A DNA stretch of 64,000 nucleotides from contig NZ_QOLA01000001.1 in the NCBI RefSeq assembly GCF_003324565.1, forward strand, positions 828,782 to 892,781. The letters are read 5' to 3'. A model generated the notes under the pieces. That model saw only the letters and a list, made by a program, of their open reading frames with translations. It was not told where the DNA came from and did not search any database. The position numbers and the translations under genes were made by a program. Shown piece after piece: positions 24,727-33,289 of this stretch (within the stretch, counting starts at the first letter, position 1; each line of letters begins with the position of its first letter). The DNA comes from Streptomyces sp. SDr-06. GTDB lineage: Bacteria > Actinomycetota > Actinomycetes > Streptomycetales > Streptomycetaceae.

Positions 24727-25263
24727 ATGACGACCCCCGCAGTACCGTCGGCCCCGTCGACCGAGCGCACCGAGCCCGCACTCGACGCCACCGAGCGGGC
24801 CATGCTCGACGGCTGGCTGGAGTACCACCGCGAGACCCTGGCCTGGAAGTGTTCCGGGCTCACCGACGAACAGCTCAAGGCGGCCGCCGTGCCGACCTCG
24901 GAGCTCACCCTGCTCGGTCTGCTGCGCCATCTGTCCGAGGTCGAGCACTGGTGGTTCGACACCGTCTTCGGCGGCGAGCCCGACCGGGCGGTGTACGGCA
25001 CCGACGAGGACCCCGACCGCGACTTCCACTTCGGCCCCGAGGACACCTACGCCGAAGCGCTGGCCACCTGGCGCGGCGAGATCGCGGCCGCGCGGGCCCG
25101 GGCGGCCAAACACGACCTCGACGACCTCAGCGTCGGCACCGCCCGTGGCGGCCAGCACTTCACGCTGCGCTGGATCTACACGCACATGATCGAGGAGTAC
25201 GCCCGCCACAACGGCCACGCCGACCTCATCCGCGAGGCCATCGACGGTTCGACGGGAGACTGA
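24727..25263 (+). CDS. DinB/DUF664-family protein (thiol-dependent transferase fold)
   Basis: 178 residues, four-helix bundle. The family signatures LLGLLRHLSEVEHWWFDTVF and WIYTHMIEEYARHNGHADLIRE carry the histidines that bind divalent metal in DinB-like enzymes. Actinobacterial members can use mycothiol to detoxify electrophiles. The ATG at 24727 follows GCCAGG. Monocistronic; a hairpin at 25309-25328 probably ends the transcript. Not related to DNA polymerase IV despite the shared name. Confidence 0.88.
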   Translation: MTTPAVPSAPSTERTEPALDATERAMLDGWLEYHRETLAWKCSGLTDEQLKAAAVPTSELTLLGLLRHLSEVEHWWFDTVFGGEPDRAVYGTDEDPDRDFHFGPEDTYAEALATWRGEIAAARARAAKHDLDDLSVGTARGGQHFTLRWIYTHMIEEYARHNGHADLIREAIDGSTGD

Positions 25264-25308
25264 ACGCCCGGCCGGGGCAGACCGAGGCACCGCGGCAAGG
25301 TCACTCGT

Positions 25309-25328
25309 GCGGGCCATTGTGGGCCCGC
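25309..25328 (+). terminator. Hairpin after the DUF664 gene
   Basis: GCGGGCC (25309-25315) pairs with GGCCCGC (25322-25328) across a 6-nt loop, 45 bp past the stop at 25263. No U-run follows. Confidence 0.4.
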
Positions 25329-25368
25329 GCGGTCGACCAACCGCTTTGTCCGCCAGCAGGGTTGAGCG

Positions 25369-25809
25369 ATGCACCGAACCAGGAACGCGCTGGGGCTCCT
25401 GACGGCCGCGGCCACCCTCTGCGGCTGCCTCTCGGGCTGTGTCTCCGTCGAGGCCCGGCCCACGCCCACGGAGCCGCCGCCTCCCTCGCCTCGCCGGCAG
25501 GGCGAGGTCGCGCCGCGGATCGTCCAGGCCCCGGCCCGCGAGGCCCTGTCCACGATCCTGCCCCCGGACACCCCCTCTCCCCCGCCGCCTGCCCGCGCCC
25601 CGAGGGCGGCCCCGCCGGACCCGGCCCGCCACGAGCACCACCGCCGGGCCCAGCAGCCCCACCCGCCTTCGGCCGCCCCCGGAAAGCATCGCCCCCACCC
25701 CGCGGCGCCTCCCGCGGCGGGCGACGTCTGCGCGCTCGGGCGGAGCTACGGCGGCTGGCGCGACGACAGCCCCGAGGCACGCATCTGCCATGACGCCTAC
25801 GGCAATTGA
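25369..25809 (+). CDS. Putative secreted lipoprotein
   Basis: 146 residues. The N-terminus (HRTRNALGLLTAAATLCG) followed by LSGC is a lipoprotein signal with a lipobox Cys near residue 24. The rest is Pro/Ala/His-rich and disordered, ending in CALGRSYGGWRDDSPEARIC, which could form one disulfide. No enzymatic motif. The ATG is at 25369. It is convergent with the TPR-like gene, 21 bp apart. Confidence 0.7.
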   Translation: MHRTRNALGLLTAAATLCGCLSGCVSVEARPTPTEPPPPSPRRQGEVAPRIVQAPAREALSTILPPDTPSPPPPARAPRAAPPDPARHEHHRRAQQPHPPSAAPGKHRPHPAAPPAAGDVCALGRSYGGWRDDSPEARICHDAYGN

Positions 25810-25830
25810 CGGTCTCTCACCTATGTTTTT

Positions 25831-26304
25831 TCACACGGCATCCAGCCGCCGCTCCAGGCGGAGCAGCGCCTCGCGGATGCCGTTGCCGTACGCGTCGTCG
25901 GCCAGCGCGTCCAGGGCGGCGTGGGCGCGGTCGAGGTGGAGCCGGGCCTCCTGGGGGCGGTGCAGCTTCACATAGTCGGCCGCCAGGTTGAGGTGGAGCG
26001 AGGGGTAGAAGGCGCGCACCGCGAGCGAGGCGTGGTGCTCGGTCAGGCGCTCCTGGTTCAGTCCGTCGGCCGCCGCCAACGCCCGCAGGTCCCAGGCCAG
26101 TTCGTCCCCGGGGTCGTCCTGGGTGTCCGCCATGTAGTGGGCGAGGGTGCAGCGGTGGAGCGCGTCGCCGTCCTCGCCGATCTGCGACCACAGGGCGCCG
26201 AACCGGTTGCGCGCCTCCTCGCGGTCGCCGCCGTGGAGCAGCATCATCGCCTGACCGATCCGGGTCATCACGACGTCCCCCGGGGCTTCCTGCATGTCCG
26301 TCAC
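25831..26304 (-). CDS. TPR-like conserved hypothetical protein
   Basis: 157 residues of alpha-hairpins: VMTRIGQAMMLLHGGDREEA, LHRCTLAHYMADTQ, LAVRAFYPSLHLNLAADYVKLH and RPQEARLHLDRAHAALDALADDAYG read as tetratricopeptide-like repeats. Such proteins act as adaptors. The start chosen is a GTG at 26304 because GGAGA lies 5-9 nt upstream; longer and shorter starts are possible. Partner unknown. Confidence 0.7.
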   Translation of the reverse strand: MTDMQEAPGDVVMTRIGQAMMLLHGGDREEARNRFGALWSQIGEDGDALHRCTLAHYMADTQDDPGDELAWDLRALAAADGLNQERLTEHHASLAVRAFYPSLHLNLAADYVKLHRPQEARLHLDRAHAALDALADDAYGNGIREALLRLERRLDAV

Positions 26305-26463
26305 CGCTGTCTCCACCCGTCGTCCAGTCGTCACGAAAGTCGAACGACTTCGACGCTAGCCGCCGCCACTGACAATCGGCCTCAGGCTCGGGCGGGGCCC
26401 GGGGCCTGTCAGCCGGACGCCGTCACCCGCCCGGCCGACGGCCGCCCGCCCCCGGCCCACAGC

Positions 26464-27147
26464 TCAGCCCAGGTTCGGCACGCGCCAGTCGATCGGGGTG
26501 TGGCCCTGGGCCGCGACCGCCTCGTTGATCTGGGTGAACGGGTGCGAACCGAAGAACTTCTTCGCCGACAGCGGCGAGGGGTGCGCGCCCTTGACCACCA
26601 CGTGGCGCTCCTCGTCGATCAGCGGGAGCTTCTTCTGCGCGTAGTTGCCCCACAGCACGAAGACCGCCGGGTCGGGCCGCGAGGCGACCGCGCGGATCAC
26701 CGCGTCGGTGAACTTCTCCCAGCCCTTGCCCTTGTGCGAGTTGGCCTCGCCGGAGCGCACCGTGAGCACCGCGTTGAGCAGCAGCACGCCCTGCTCGGCC
26801 CACGGCATCAGATAGCCGTTGTCCGGGATCTCCAGGCCCAGCTCGTCCCGCATCTCCTTGTAGATGTTGCGCAGCGAGGGCGGCGTCCGGACGCCGGGCC
26901 GCACCGAGAAGCACAGGCCGTGCCCCTGGCCCTCGCCGTGGTACGGGTCCTGCCCGAGGACGAGCACCTTCACCTGGTCGTACGGCGTCGCCTCCAGGGC
27001 CGCGAAGACCTCCTCGCGGGGAGGGTAGACGGGGCCCCTCGCCCGCTCCTCCTCGACGAACGCGGTGAGCTCCTTGAAGTACGGCTTCTGGAGCTCCTCG
27101 CCGAGGACGCCCTGCCAGGACTCGGGCAGCATGGCGATATCGGTCAC
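26464..27147 (-). CDS. ung: Uracil-DNA glycosylase (family 1)
   Basis: 227 residues with the diagnostic active site GQDPYHG (D67), the uracil-binding Asn in LLLNAVLTVRSGEANSH and the DNA-intercalating/catalytic HPSPLSAKKFFG (H189). It removes uracil from DNA, starting base excision repair, which is important in a GC-rich genome where cytosine deamination is frequent. The GTG at 27147 has GGAGG 8 nt upstream. Monocistronic. Confidence 0.95.
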   Translation of the reverse strand: MTDIAMLPESWQGVLGEELQKPYFKELTAFVEEERARGPVYPPREEVFAALEATPYDQVKVLVLGQDPYHGEGQGHGLCFSVRPGVRTPPSLRNIYKEMRDELGLEIPDNGYLMPWAEQGVLLLNAVLTVRSGEANSHKGKGWEKFTDAVIRAVASRPDPAVFVLWGNYAQKKLPLIDEERHVVVKGAHPSPLSAKKFFGSHPFTQINEAVAAQGHTPIDWRVPNLG

Positions 27148-27238
27148 GTCAACAACCTCCGTGGGACATTCGGTTCCCGCACGCTCGCGGTTTCCCGAAC
27201 CTACCCGCAGCCACTGACAACGCCGCCCGCGCCCACCG

Positions 27239-28822
27239 CTACCAGCTGGTCTTGCGGTGCAGCTCCCACAACTGCATGACCGTCTGCGGGTCCATGGCGC
27301 GCTCACCGCCCGCGATGTCGTCGCTCGCCGCGATGTAGAGCTTGCCCTGCCACAGCGGAAGGAGCCGTACGTCGTCGACGAGGATGTCCTGGGCCCGCTC
27401 GAACTGCTTGCTGACGGCGCCCCGGTCGGAGACCTCGCGGGACTGCGGGATCAGCTGTGTGGTGATCTCGCGGGGCTCGTAGGGCGTGCCGACCGCGTTC
27501 TCCTTGCCGACGAACGGCGCAATGAAGTTGTCGGGGTCGGGGAAGTCGGGGAACCAGCCGCGTCCGAAGACGGGGAAGTCCCCGGCCTGGAAGCCCTCGG
27601 TGTAGGTCTTCCAGGGGCGGCTGTTCAGGGTCACGTCGAACAGCCCGGAGGCGTCGAGCTGGCGCTTGAGCTCCTTGAACTCCGCCTCCATGGAGGAGCC
27701 GTAGCGGTCGGTGGTGTACCAGAGCTGGAGCGGGACCGGGGCGGTGACGCCTGCCTTGCGCAGGATGTCCTTGGCCTTGGGGACGCTGGGCGAGCCGAAG
27801 GCGTCGAAGAAGCTGGTGGTGTGTCCGTTCACACCGGTGGGGACCATCGAGTACAGCGGCTCCGCGGTGCCCTTGTAGACCTTGGCGACCAGCGCGTCGC
27901 GGTCGACGAGCTGGGCGACCGCGCGGCGCACCGCCGGGTTCGCGGCCTGCGGGTCCTTCGGGTTGAACACCAGGAAGCGGATCTCGGTGCCGGTGTTCTC
28001 GACCAGTTGGAGCGGCTTGCCCGCGGCCTTCTCGTTGCGGATGTCCTCGACCTCGTCGGCGGTGATGCCGCGGTAGGTGACGTCGATCTGCTTGTTCTTG
28101 AGGGCGTCGACCATGGCGCCGGAGTCGCGGAAGTAGCGGATGGTGACGCCGTCGTTCTTGGGCTGCGCGAAGCCCTGGTAGTGGTCGTTCTTCTTCAGGA
28201 CCGCTCGGTCGCCCGCCTTGTACGACTGCAGCGTGTACGGCCCCGAGCCGGTGAGCCCGCCGTCGTCGCGGAGCTTGTCGGCGGGGTAGGCCCGGGGGTC
28301 CACGATGGACATGGCGGGCGCGCCGAGCACATACGGGAAGGTCGCGTCGGGCTTGTTGAGGTGGAAGGTGACGGTCAGGTCGTTGTCGGCGGTGACCTGG
28401 TCCAGGCTGCTGAGCAGCCCCTTCGGGCCGGCCTTCACATTGATCTTCACGATCCGGTCGATCGAGTACTTGACGGCGCTCGCATCGAGCTTCGTGCCGT
28501 CGGAGAAGGTCATTCCCTTGCGCAACGTGCAGGTGAAGGTGCGGCTCGACTTGTCCTGGAACTGGCAGGACTGCGCGGCGTCGGGCTGCGGGGCCGTGCT
28601 GCCGGTCGGGAAGGCCACCAGGGTCTGGAAGACATTGCGGTACAGCTCCCACGATCCGTCCCAGGACGCGGCGGGGTCGAGCGTGCTCGGCTCGCTCGTC
28701 GTCCCCACCGTGATCTCCTGCTGGGTCTGCGAACCGCCCCCCGAGAGCAGTCCGCAGCCACCGAGCAGGGATATGGACGCAAGGGCCGCCATGGTGCGCC
28801 GGCAGATGGTCCGTTTGAACAC
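27239..28822 (-). CDS. ABC transporter substrate-binding lipoprotein (SBP family 5)
   Basis: 527 residues. The signal ends with lipobox LGGC near residue 22, so it is anchored outside the membrane. The mature protein matches oligopeptide/nickel SBP_bac_5 proteins: EPSTLDPAASWDGSWELYRN, then GSGPYTLQSYKAGDRAVLKKN, AVAQLVDRDALVAKVYKG and GRGWFPDFPDPDNFIAPF. It binds peptides or similar ligands, but no permease or ATPase genes are adjacent. The GTG at 28822 has GAGG about 9 nt upstream; a strong promoter precedes it. Confidence 0.9.
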   Translation of the reverse strand: MFKRTICRRTMAALASISLLGGCGLLSGGGSQTQQEITVGTTSEPSTLDPAASWDGSWELYRNVFQTLVAFPTGSTAPQPDAAQSCQFQDKSSRTFTCTLRKGMTFSDGTKLDASAVKYSIDRIVKINVKAGPKGLLSSLDQVTADNDLTVTFHLNKPDATFPYVLGAPAMSIVDPRAYPADKLRDDGGLTGSGPYTLQSYKAGDRAVLKKNDHYQGFAQPKNDGVTIRYFRDSGAMVDALKNKQIDVTYRGITADEVEDIRNEKAAGKPLQLVENTGTEIRFLVFNPKDPQAANPAVRRAVAQLVDRDALVAKVYKGTAEPLYSMVPTGVNGHTTSFFDAFGSPSVPKAKDILRKAGVTAPVPLQLWYTTDRYGSSMEAEFKELKRQLDASGLFDVTLNSRPWKTYTEGFQAGDFPVFGRGWFPDFPDPDNFIAPFVGKENAVGTPYEPREITTQLIPQSREVSDRGAVSKQFERAQDILVDDVRLLPLWQGKLYIAASDDIAGGERAMDPQTVMQLWELHRKTSW

Positions 28823-28856
28823 GTGCACGCTCCTCGATCGGCCATGGGACCGGCAG

Positions 28857-28884
28857 ACCATACCGCAGTGCCCCGCTGGGTCAA
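28857..28884 (-). promoter_or_regulatory. Promoter of the SBP lipoprotein gene
   Basis: Minus-strand TTGACC (28879-28884) and TATGGT (28857-28862) are separated by 16 bp, placing the transcription start about 28 nt before the GTG start codon. The promoter overlaps the hairpin at 28867-28906. Confidence 0.6.
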
Positions 28885-28906
28885 CCGACCGTCTCAGCAG
28901 GGCACT
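28867..28906 (-). terminator. Hairpin after the SDR operon
   Basis: AGTGCCC (28867-28873) pairs with GGGCACT (28900-28906), with further inner pairing of GCTG and CAGC. It lies 55 bp past the stop of the SDR gene and probably ends that operon. Confidence 0.5.
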
Positions 28907-28961
28907 TGGCATATTCAGGAGCAAATCCGCTCAGGGTCGCCCGGACCGTCGGGGCCCGTCG

Positions 28962-29723
28962 TCAGTGCACCCCCGCGTTCAGGAAGAGACCGCCGTCGAC
29001 GACCAGCGTCTGTCCGGTGACCCAGTCCGACTGGTCGGAGGTGAGGAACGCGGCGGCGCCGCCGATGTCGGCGGGCACCCCGAGCCGGCCCAGCGGGTAG
29101 GCCGCGGCGGCCTCCTCCTCGCGGCCCTCGTAGAGCGCCTGGGCGAACTTGGTCTTGACCACGGCCGGGGCGATGGCGTTGACCCGCACGGCCGGCGCGA
29201 ACTCGTGCGCCAGCTGGAGGGTCAGGTTGACCATGGCGGCCTTGCTCATGCCGTACGCGCCGATGAACGGCGAGGGGGAGAGTCCGGCGATGGAGGCGAT
29301 GTTGACGATCGCCCCGCCGTTCTCCTTCTGCCAGGCCTTCCAGGTCTGCTGGGCGAAGCCGAGCGCGGAGATCACGTTCGTCTCGTAGACCTTGCGCGCG
29401 ACGTTCAGGTCGAGCTCGGCGATGGGGCCGAAGACGGGGTTGGTGCCGGCGTTGTTGACCAGGTAGTCGACCCGGCCGAAGGCCTCCATGGTGCGCTCGA
29501 CGACGGTGGCCTGGTGGGCCTCGTCGGCGGCCTTGCCCGCGACGGCGATGACCCGGTCGGAGCCGAGCCGTTCGACGGCCTCCTTGAGGGCGTCCTCGCC
29601 GCGTCCGGTGATGCACACCCGGTCGCCGCGGGCGACGAGCGCCTCGGCGACGCCGTAGCCGATGCCGCGGCTGGCTCCGGTGACCACGGCCACCTTGCCC
29701 GACAGTGCAGGAAGTTCAGTCAT
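28962..29723 (-). CDS. SDR-family oxidoreductase
   Basis: 253 residues of classical short-chain dehydrogenase: cofactor loop VVTGASRGIGYG, VNNAGTNPVFGPI, catalytic Ser in IASIAGLSPS and Tyr/Lys in YGMSKAAMV. Prefers NAD(P)-linked reduction or oxidation of alcohols or ketones. Starts at an ATG at 29723, 17 bp after the stop of the FabG-like gene, so the two form an operon transcribed from the promoter near 30574. The product may act with FabG on CoA or acyl thioesters. Confidence 0.9.
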   Translation of the reverse strand: MTELPALSGKVAVVTGASRGIGYGVAEALVARGDRVCITGRGEDALKEAVERLGSDRVIAVAGKAADEAHQATVVERTMEAFGRVDYLVNNAGTNPVFGPIAELDLNVARKVYETNVISALGFAQQTWKAWQKENGGAIVNIASIAGLSPSPFIGAYGMSKAAMVNLTLQLAHEFAPAVRVNAIAPAVVKTKFAQALYEGREEEAAAAYPLGRLGVPADIGGAAAFLTSDQSDWVTGQTLVVDGGLFLNAGVH

Positions 29724-29740
29724 GTTCCTTGCCCCTGGCC

Positions 29741-30502
29741 TTAGTTGAGCGGTCCGCCGGCCACGTACATGACCTGGCCGGAGACGAAGCCCGCGGCGTC
29801 GCCCGAGAAGAAGGCGATCGCGTTGGCGATGTCCTCGGGGAAGCCGACGCGCTGGACGGGGATCTGGGTGGCGGCCGCGGCCTGGAACTCCTCGAAGCCC
29901 ATGCCGACCCGGGCGGCGGTCTGCGCGGTCATCTCGGTGACGATGAAGCCGGGGGCGACCGCGTTGGCGGTGATGCCGAACTTGCCGAGTTCCTTGGCGA
30001 GGGTCTTGGTGAAGCCCTGGAGGCCGGCCTTGACGGCGGAGTAGTTGGCCTGGCCGCGGTTGCCGAGCGCCGAGGACGAGGAGAGCGAGACGATGCGGCC
30101 CCACTTCGCGTCCACCATGTGCTTCTGACAGGCCTTGGCCATCAGGAACGCGCCCTTGAGGTGCACGTTCATCACGGTGTCCCAGTCCGACTCGCTCATC
30201 TTGAAGAGGAGGTTGTCGCGGAGCACACCGGCGTTGTTGACGAGGATGGTCGGGGCGCCGAGCTCGGCCGCGACCCGCTCGACGGCCGCCTCCACCTGGG
30301 CGCTGTCGGAGACGTCGCAGCCGACGGCGATGGCCCGGCCGCCCGCCGCGGTGATCTTGTCGACGGTTTCCTTGCAGGCCGCCTCGTCGAGGTCGAGTAC
30401 GGCGACGGCCCGGCCCTCGGCCGCGAGCCGGACGGCGGTCGCGGCGCCAATGCCCCGCGCCGCCCCGGTCACGATGGCGACACGCTGCTCGGTGGTGGAC
30501 AT
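29741..30502 (-). CDS. fabG: FabG-type 3-oxoacyl reductase
   Basis: 253 residues with VTGAARGIGAATA, LVNNAGVLRDNLLFKMSESDWD, the catalytic Ser in SLSSSSALGNRGQAN, and Y-S-A-V-K, and the FabG-like C-terminal segment DAAGFVSGQVMYVAGGPLN. Reduces 3-oxoacyl-ACP or CoA esters with NAD(P)H. It is not next to other fab genes, so a dedicated fatty-acid degradation, polyketide or polyhydroxyalkanoate role is possible. The ATG at 30502 has GAGGAG upstream. Promoter TTGACA-17-TAGCGT and two palindromes precede it. Confidence 0.9.
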   Translation of the reverse strand: MSTTEQRVAIVTGAARGIGAATAVRLAAEGRAVAVLDLDEAACKETVDKITAAGGRAIAVGCDVSDSAQVEAAVERVAAELGAPTILVNNAGVLRDNLLFKMSESDWDTVMNVHLKGAFLMAKACQKHMVDAKWGRIVSLSSSSALGNRGQANYSAVKAGLQGFTKTLAKELGKFGITANAVAPGFIVTEMTAQTAARVGMGFEEFQAAAATQIPVQRVGFPEDIANAIAFFSGDAAGFVSGQVMYVAGGPLN

Positions 30503-30532
30503 GCTGTTCTCCTCGCCCTGGGATCCGCGGCC

Positions 30533-30602
30533 CTCAGTCACTGAGCAACCGCTTAGTAGCTTCAGCAGACGAGACGCTAGAAGCCCTGGCACGCGGTGTC
30601 AA
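30533..30602 (-). promoter_or_regulatory. Promoter and palindromic operators of the fabG-SDR operon
   Basis: Minus-strand TTGACA (30597-30602) and TAGCGT (30574-30579), spaced 17 bp, form a consensus promoter. Just downstream are TGAGC-aacc-GCTTA (30542-30555, one mismatch) and CTCAGT-C-ACTGAG (30533-30545, perfect), both placed to block transcription when a repressor is bound. Confidence 0.65.
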
Positions 30603-30651
30603 CGGGCCACGGATCCCCCGGCGCATGTCACACCCCGGCGGACGCGGAGAA

Positions 30652-31035
30652 TCAGCGCACCAGCAGGTCGAGCAGCCGCTCGGCCTCCGCCGCCGGGTCG
30701 GCGGTCAGGCCCGTGTGGACAGGGCCCGGCTGGACCACCGTGGAGCGCGGCGCGATCAGCCAGCGAAACCGCCGGCCCGCGTCGTCACCGGCCGCCTGCC
30801 CGGCCGCCTCGCCGCCGCCGCAGACGCCTTCGACGGCGCGCAGCGCGGCGCGTACGCCCACGACGTCCGCGGCCGGGTCGAGCGCCTTCAGCTTCGCCTC
30901 GTCCAGGTGGGTGCGGGCCGCGACATAGGACTGGGCGCGGCAGTAGACCAGCACACCCGCGTTGAAGCACTCACCGCGCTCGACACGTGGCACCACGCGC
31001 AGCAGCGCGTACTCGAAGACATCGCGCTTGCTCAA
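30652..31035 (-). CDS. DUF3037-family protein
   Basis: 127 residues matching the family that is almost always encoded beside a HipA-like kinase: VFEYALLRVVPRVERGECFNAGVLVYCRAQ at the N-terminus and FRWLIAPRSTVVQPGPVHTG near the C-terminus. The TTG at 31035 overlaps the stop of the HipA-like gene by 4 bp (TTGA), with GAAGGA upstream, so the pair is translationally coupled. Biochemical function is unknown. Confidence 0.85.
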   Translation of the reverse strand: MSKRDVFEYALLRVVPRVERGECFNAGVLVYCRAQSYVAARTHLDEAKLKALDPAADVVGVRAALRAVEGVCGGGEAAGQAAGDDAGRRFRWLIAPRSTVVQPGPVHTGLTADPAAEAERLLDLLVR

Positions 31036-31925
31036 CGGTCGGCATCCTTCTGGCTGTTCTGGCTGTTCACGGTGGTGCTGTTCTCGGTGGTGCTGTTCTT
31101 GGTGGGGTGGGGCCAGGGCCGGGCGTGCCCGGTCAGCCAGCCGGGGGCCTGGGAGGGCCTGGCGGCGGTGGGGGCGTCCAGCGTGATCCGCTCGTGGATC
31201 GTCGCGGCGCGGGCGAGCAGCGGCTCCACGTACGCGCGGCGCAGCGCGTCGGTCGTCTCGAACCCGGGCTCGTCGACCAGCCACTCGCCGGGCACCAGGG
31301 CCGTGACCTCGGTCAGGAGCTCCTCGGTCACCAGCGGCGCGAGCTCGGCGGCCGCGGCGGCGATGTCGGGCCCGAACGGCGCGAGCGCGTGGTCCGAGGC
31401 GTTGTAGGGCTTGGCCGCCGACGCGGCGGCGCCGGGCCAGTTGTGGTGCCAGATCATCGTGGCGCCGTGGTCGATCAGCCACAGGTCACCGTGCCAGACG
31501 AGCATGTTGGGGTTGCGCCACGACCGGTCGACGTTGTTGATCAGCGCGTCGAACCAGACGACCTTCCCGGCCTCGGCCGCGTCCACCTGGTAGGCGAGCG
31601 GGTCGAAGCCGAGCGAACCCGGCAGGTAGTCCATCCCGAGGTTCAGCCCACCGCTCGCCTTCAGCAGCTCCTGCACCTCCTGGTCGGGCTCGGACAGGCC
31701 GATGACCGGGTCGAGCTGGATGGTGACCAGTTCCGGGACGCGCAGCCCGAGCCGACGGCCGAGTTCCCCGCAGATGACCTCGGCGACCAGCGTCTTGCGG
31801 CCCTGGCCGGCCCCGGTGAACTTCATGACATACGTTCCGAGATCGTCGGCCTCGACGATGCCCGGAAGCGACCCGCCCTCACGCAAGGGCGTGACGTACC
31901 GGGTCGCGGTGACTTCAGTGAGCAT
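31032..31925 (-). CDS. HipA-like kinase domain protein
   Basis: 297 residues with the HipA-type kinase landmarks: a [19 protein letters not shown] nucleotide-binding region, the catalytic loop [18 protein letters not shown] with its Asp, and the metal-binding DHG in [13 protein letters not shown]. The tail ([12 protein letters not shown] then [12 protein letters not shown]) is Asn/Ser/Thr-rich and built on a DNA repeat, unusual for this genome. The start is the ATG at 31925; a GTG two codons earlier is possible. It lies in an operon with DUF3037, a widely paired gene set. Whether it acts as a kinase is untested. Confidence 0.8.
   Translation of the reverse strand: MLTEVTATRYVTPLREGGSLPGIVEADDLGTYVMKFTGAGQGRKTLVAEVICGELGRRLGLRVPELVTIQLDPVIGLSEPDQEVQELLKASGGLNLGMDYLPGSLGFDPLAYQVDAAEAGKVVWFDALINNVDRSWRNPNMLVWHGDLWLIDHGATMIWHHNWPGAAASAAKPYNASDHALAPFGPDIAAAAAELAPLVTEELLTEVTALVPGEWLVDEPGFETTDALRRAYVEPLLARAATIHERITLDAPTAARPSQAPGWLTGHARPWPHPTKNSTTENSTTVNSQNSQKDADR
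31051..31101. repeat. Short tandem repeat in the 3' end of the HipA-like gene
   Basis: Two copies of GGTGGTGCTGTTCT (around 31071-31100) follow two copies of TGGCTGTTC (around 31051-31069). They encode the [10 protein letters not shown] and NSQ/NSQ units of the protein tail. Confidence 0.6.
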
Positions 31926-32083
31926 GGGCACAGGCTACTTCGCGGCCGTCGGGCACCCGCTGCCTTTCCCGCCGGCCGCGCCCCCCTGGATTCCGGAGAA
32001 GTCGCCGGAGCGCTGAACGCCCCGTCCGTCCCTCGCGTACCCCTCCACGCAGCTACGCGTCGTACGTCGAGAGGACAGTCAGT

Positions 32084-32545
32084 ATGAGCACCGAATCGCA
32101 GGCCGGACCCGTGCGGGTACCGGCGCGCCGCACCGTCATCGCGTGTGCCGGAGCCGCCGGGCTGGCCGCCGCGCTCACCGCGTGCGGGAGCGGCTCGGAC
32201 AGCGCGGGCGGGAGCGACGACACCAAACCCGCCGCGGACGGGGGCAACAAGAACGCCGGGAGCGTGCTCGGCAGGACCTCGGACATCCCGCAGGGCGGCG
32301 GGAAGATCTTCGCCGCGCAGGGCGTCGTGGTCACCCAGCCGGTCGCGGGCCGGTTCAAGGCGTTCTCGGCGAAGTGCACCCACCAGGGCTGCGCCGTGTC
32401 GTCCGTGTCGGGCGGAACCATCAACTGCCCGTGCCACGGCAGCAAGTTCGACGTCGCGGACGGCAGCGTCAAGGGTGGCCCCGCGCCCTCCCCGCTGCCC
32501 GCCGCCGCGATCTCCGTCGAGGGCGGTTCGATCAAGCTCGCGTGA
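32084..32545 (+). CDS. Rieske [2Fe-2S] lipoprotein
   Basis: 153 residues. The N-terminus has a twin-Arg followed by a hydrophobic stretch and LTAC, a lipobox Cys near residue 34, so it is likely Tat-exported and lipid-anchored. The mature part carries the Rieske cluster ligands KCTHQGC (Cys, His) and CPCHGSKF (Cys, His), and disulfide Cys residues. It could deliver electrons to an oxygenase or act in respiration. The ATG at 32084 has GAGAGGA upstream. The last 14 bp overlap the convergent isochorismatase-fold gene. Confidence 0.88.
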   Translation: MSTESQAGPVRVPARRTVIACAGAAGLAAALTACGSGSDSAGGSDDTKPAADGGNKNAGSVLGRTSDIPQGGGKIFAAQGVVVTQPVAGRFKAFSAKCTHQGCAVSSVSGGTINCPCHGSKFDVADGSVKGGPAPSPLPAAAISVEGGSIKLA

Positions 32546-33182
32546 CGCGGCGGCCCGCGCCGAGGCAGCCGAGGATGGCATCGGTGCCCGCCACCGTGGC
32601 GACGAGGGCGAGGGTGTTGCGGATCATCGCGGGGGTGTAGTCGGCCGGCACCCCCGCGATGGCGTCGGCCGCCACCACCGCCGTGTAGCCGAGGTTGACG
32701 GCGTCGAAGACCGCGTTGGGGATCGCCACGTTCGCGGAGACGCCGGTCACGATCAGAGTGCGGCAGCCGAGGTTGCGCAGGAGCGCGTCCACGTCCGTGC
32801 CGGCCATCGGCGACAGGCCGTGCAGCCGGCGTACGACGATGTCCTCGTCGGCCACCTCGATCGGCTCGGCGATCCGCACCGCCCGCGAGCCGGAGTACTG
32901 CTGCACCGGCAGCCGTTCGGCGGCACGGAACAGGCGCGCGTTGCGGCTGGCGCCGCGCCCGTCGGGGCGCCGCTCGGCGACCGCGTGCAGCACCTGGACG
33001 CCCGCCTCGTGCGCGGCCGCCACCAGCCGGGCCACATTGCGCAGCGCGCCCGACTCCCGTGCCACCTTGGCGAGTTCGGGCAGCGCGCTGTCGGCTCCGA
33101 CCACGCCCTGCTGGCATTCGACGGTCATCAGGACCGTGGAGGCGGGGACGAGCTGTTCCGCGAGAAGTTCCTTCGTCGCCAT
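32532..33182 (-). CDS. Isochorismatase-fold protein lacking the catalytic cysteine
   Basis: 216 residues in the cysteine-hydrolase/isochorismatase fold: strand [16 protein letters not shown] and the segment [20 protein letters not shown]. In active members the first Asp and a Cys (G-V-x-T-x-x-C) form the triad; here the Asp position is Glu (TVEC) and the Cys position is Ala (SANVA). The protein is therefore probably not a hydrolase, although binding activity is possible. The start is the ATG at 33182. Confidence 0.75.
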   Translation of the reverse strand: MATKELLAEQLVPASTVLMTVECQQGVVGADSALPELAKVARESGALRNVARLVAAAHEAGVQVLHAVAERRPDGRGASRNARLFRAAERLPVQQYSGSRAVRIAEPIEVADEDIVVRRLHGLSPMAGTDVDALLRNLGCRTLIVTGVSANVAIPNAVFDAVNLGYTAVVAADAIAGVPADYTPAMIRNTLALVATVAGTDAILGCLGAGRRVTRA

Positions 33183-33289
33183 GGCGCGGGAGGCTAACCG
33201 CCATTGCGCGACGAGGGAAGGGCACGCCATGATTCCTGACGCAGCATCAGATGGCTGCTGCGCGTGGAACCTTGGAAGGGGAGGCGCGG

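Noticed and set aside
24727..25263. DNA-damage polymerase DinB
   Set aside because: The sequence is a DUF664/DinB four-helix bundle metal protein; the polymerase is at 53459-54943.
28305..29744. Long plus-strand frame over the SDR and SBP genes
   Set aside because: Antisense to two genes with complete catalytic or lipoprotein motifs.
31051..31101. Possible CRISPR-like array
   Set aside because: The repeats are short, contiguous and in frame in a coding sequence, without spacers.
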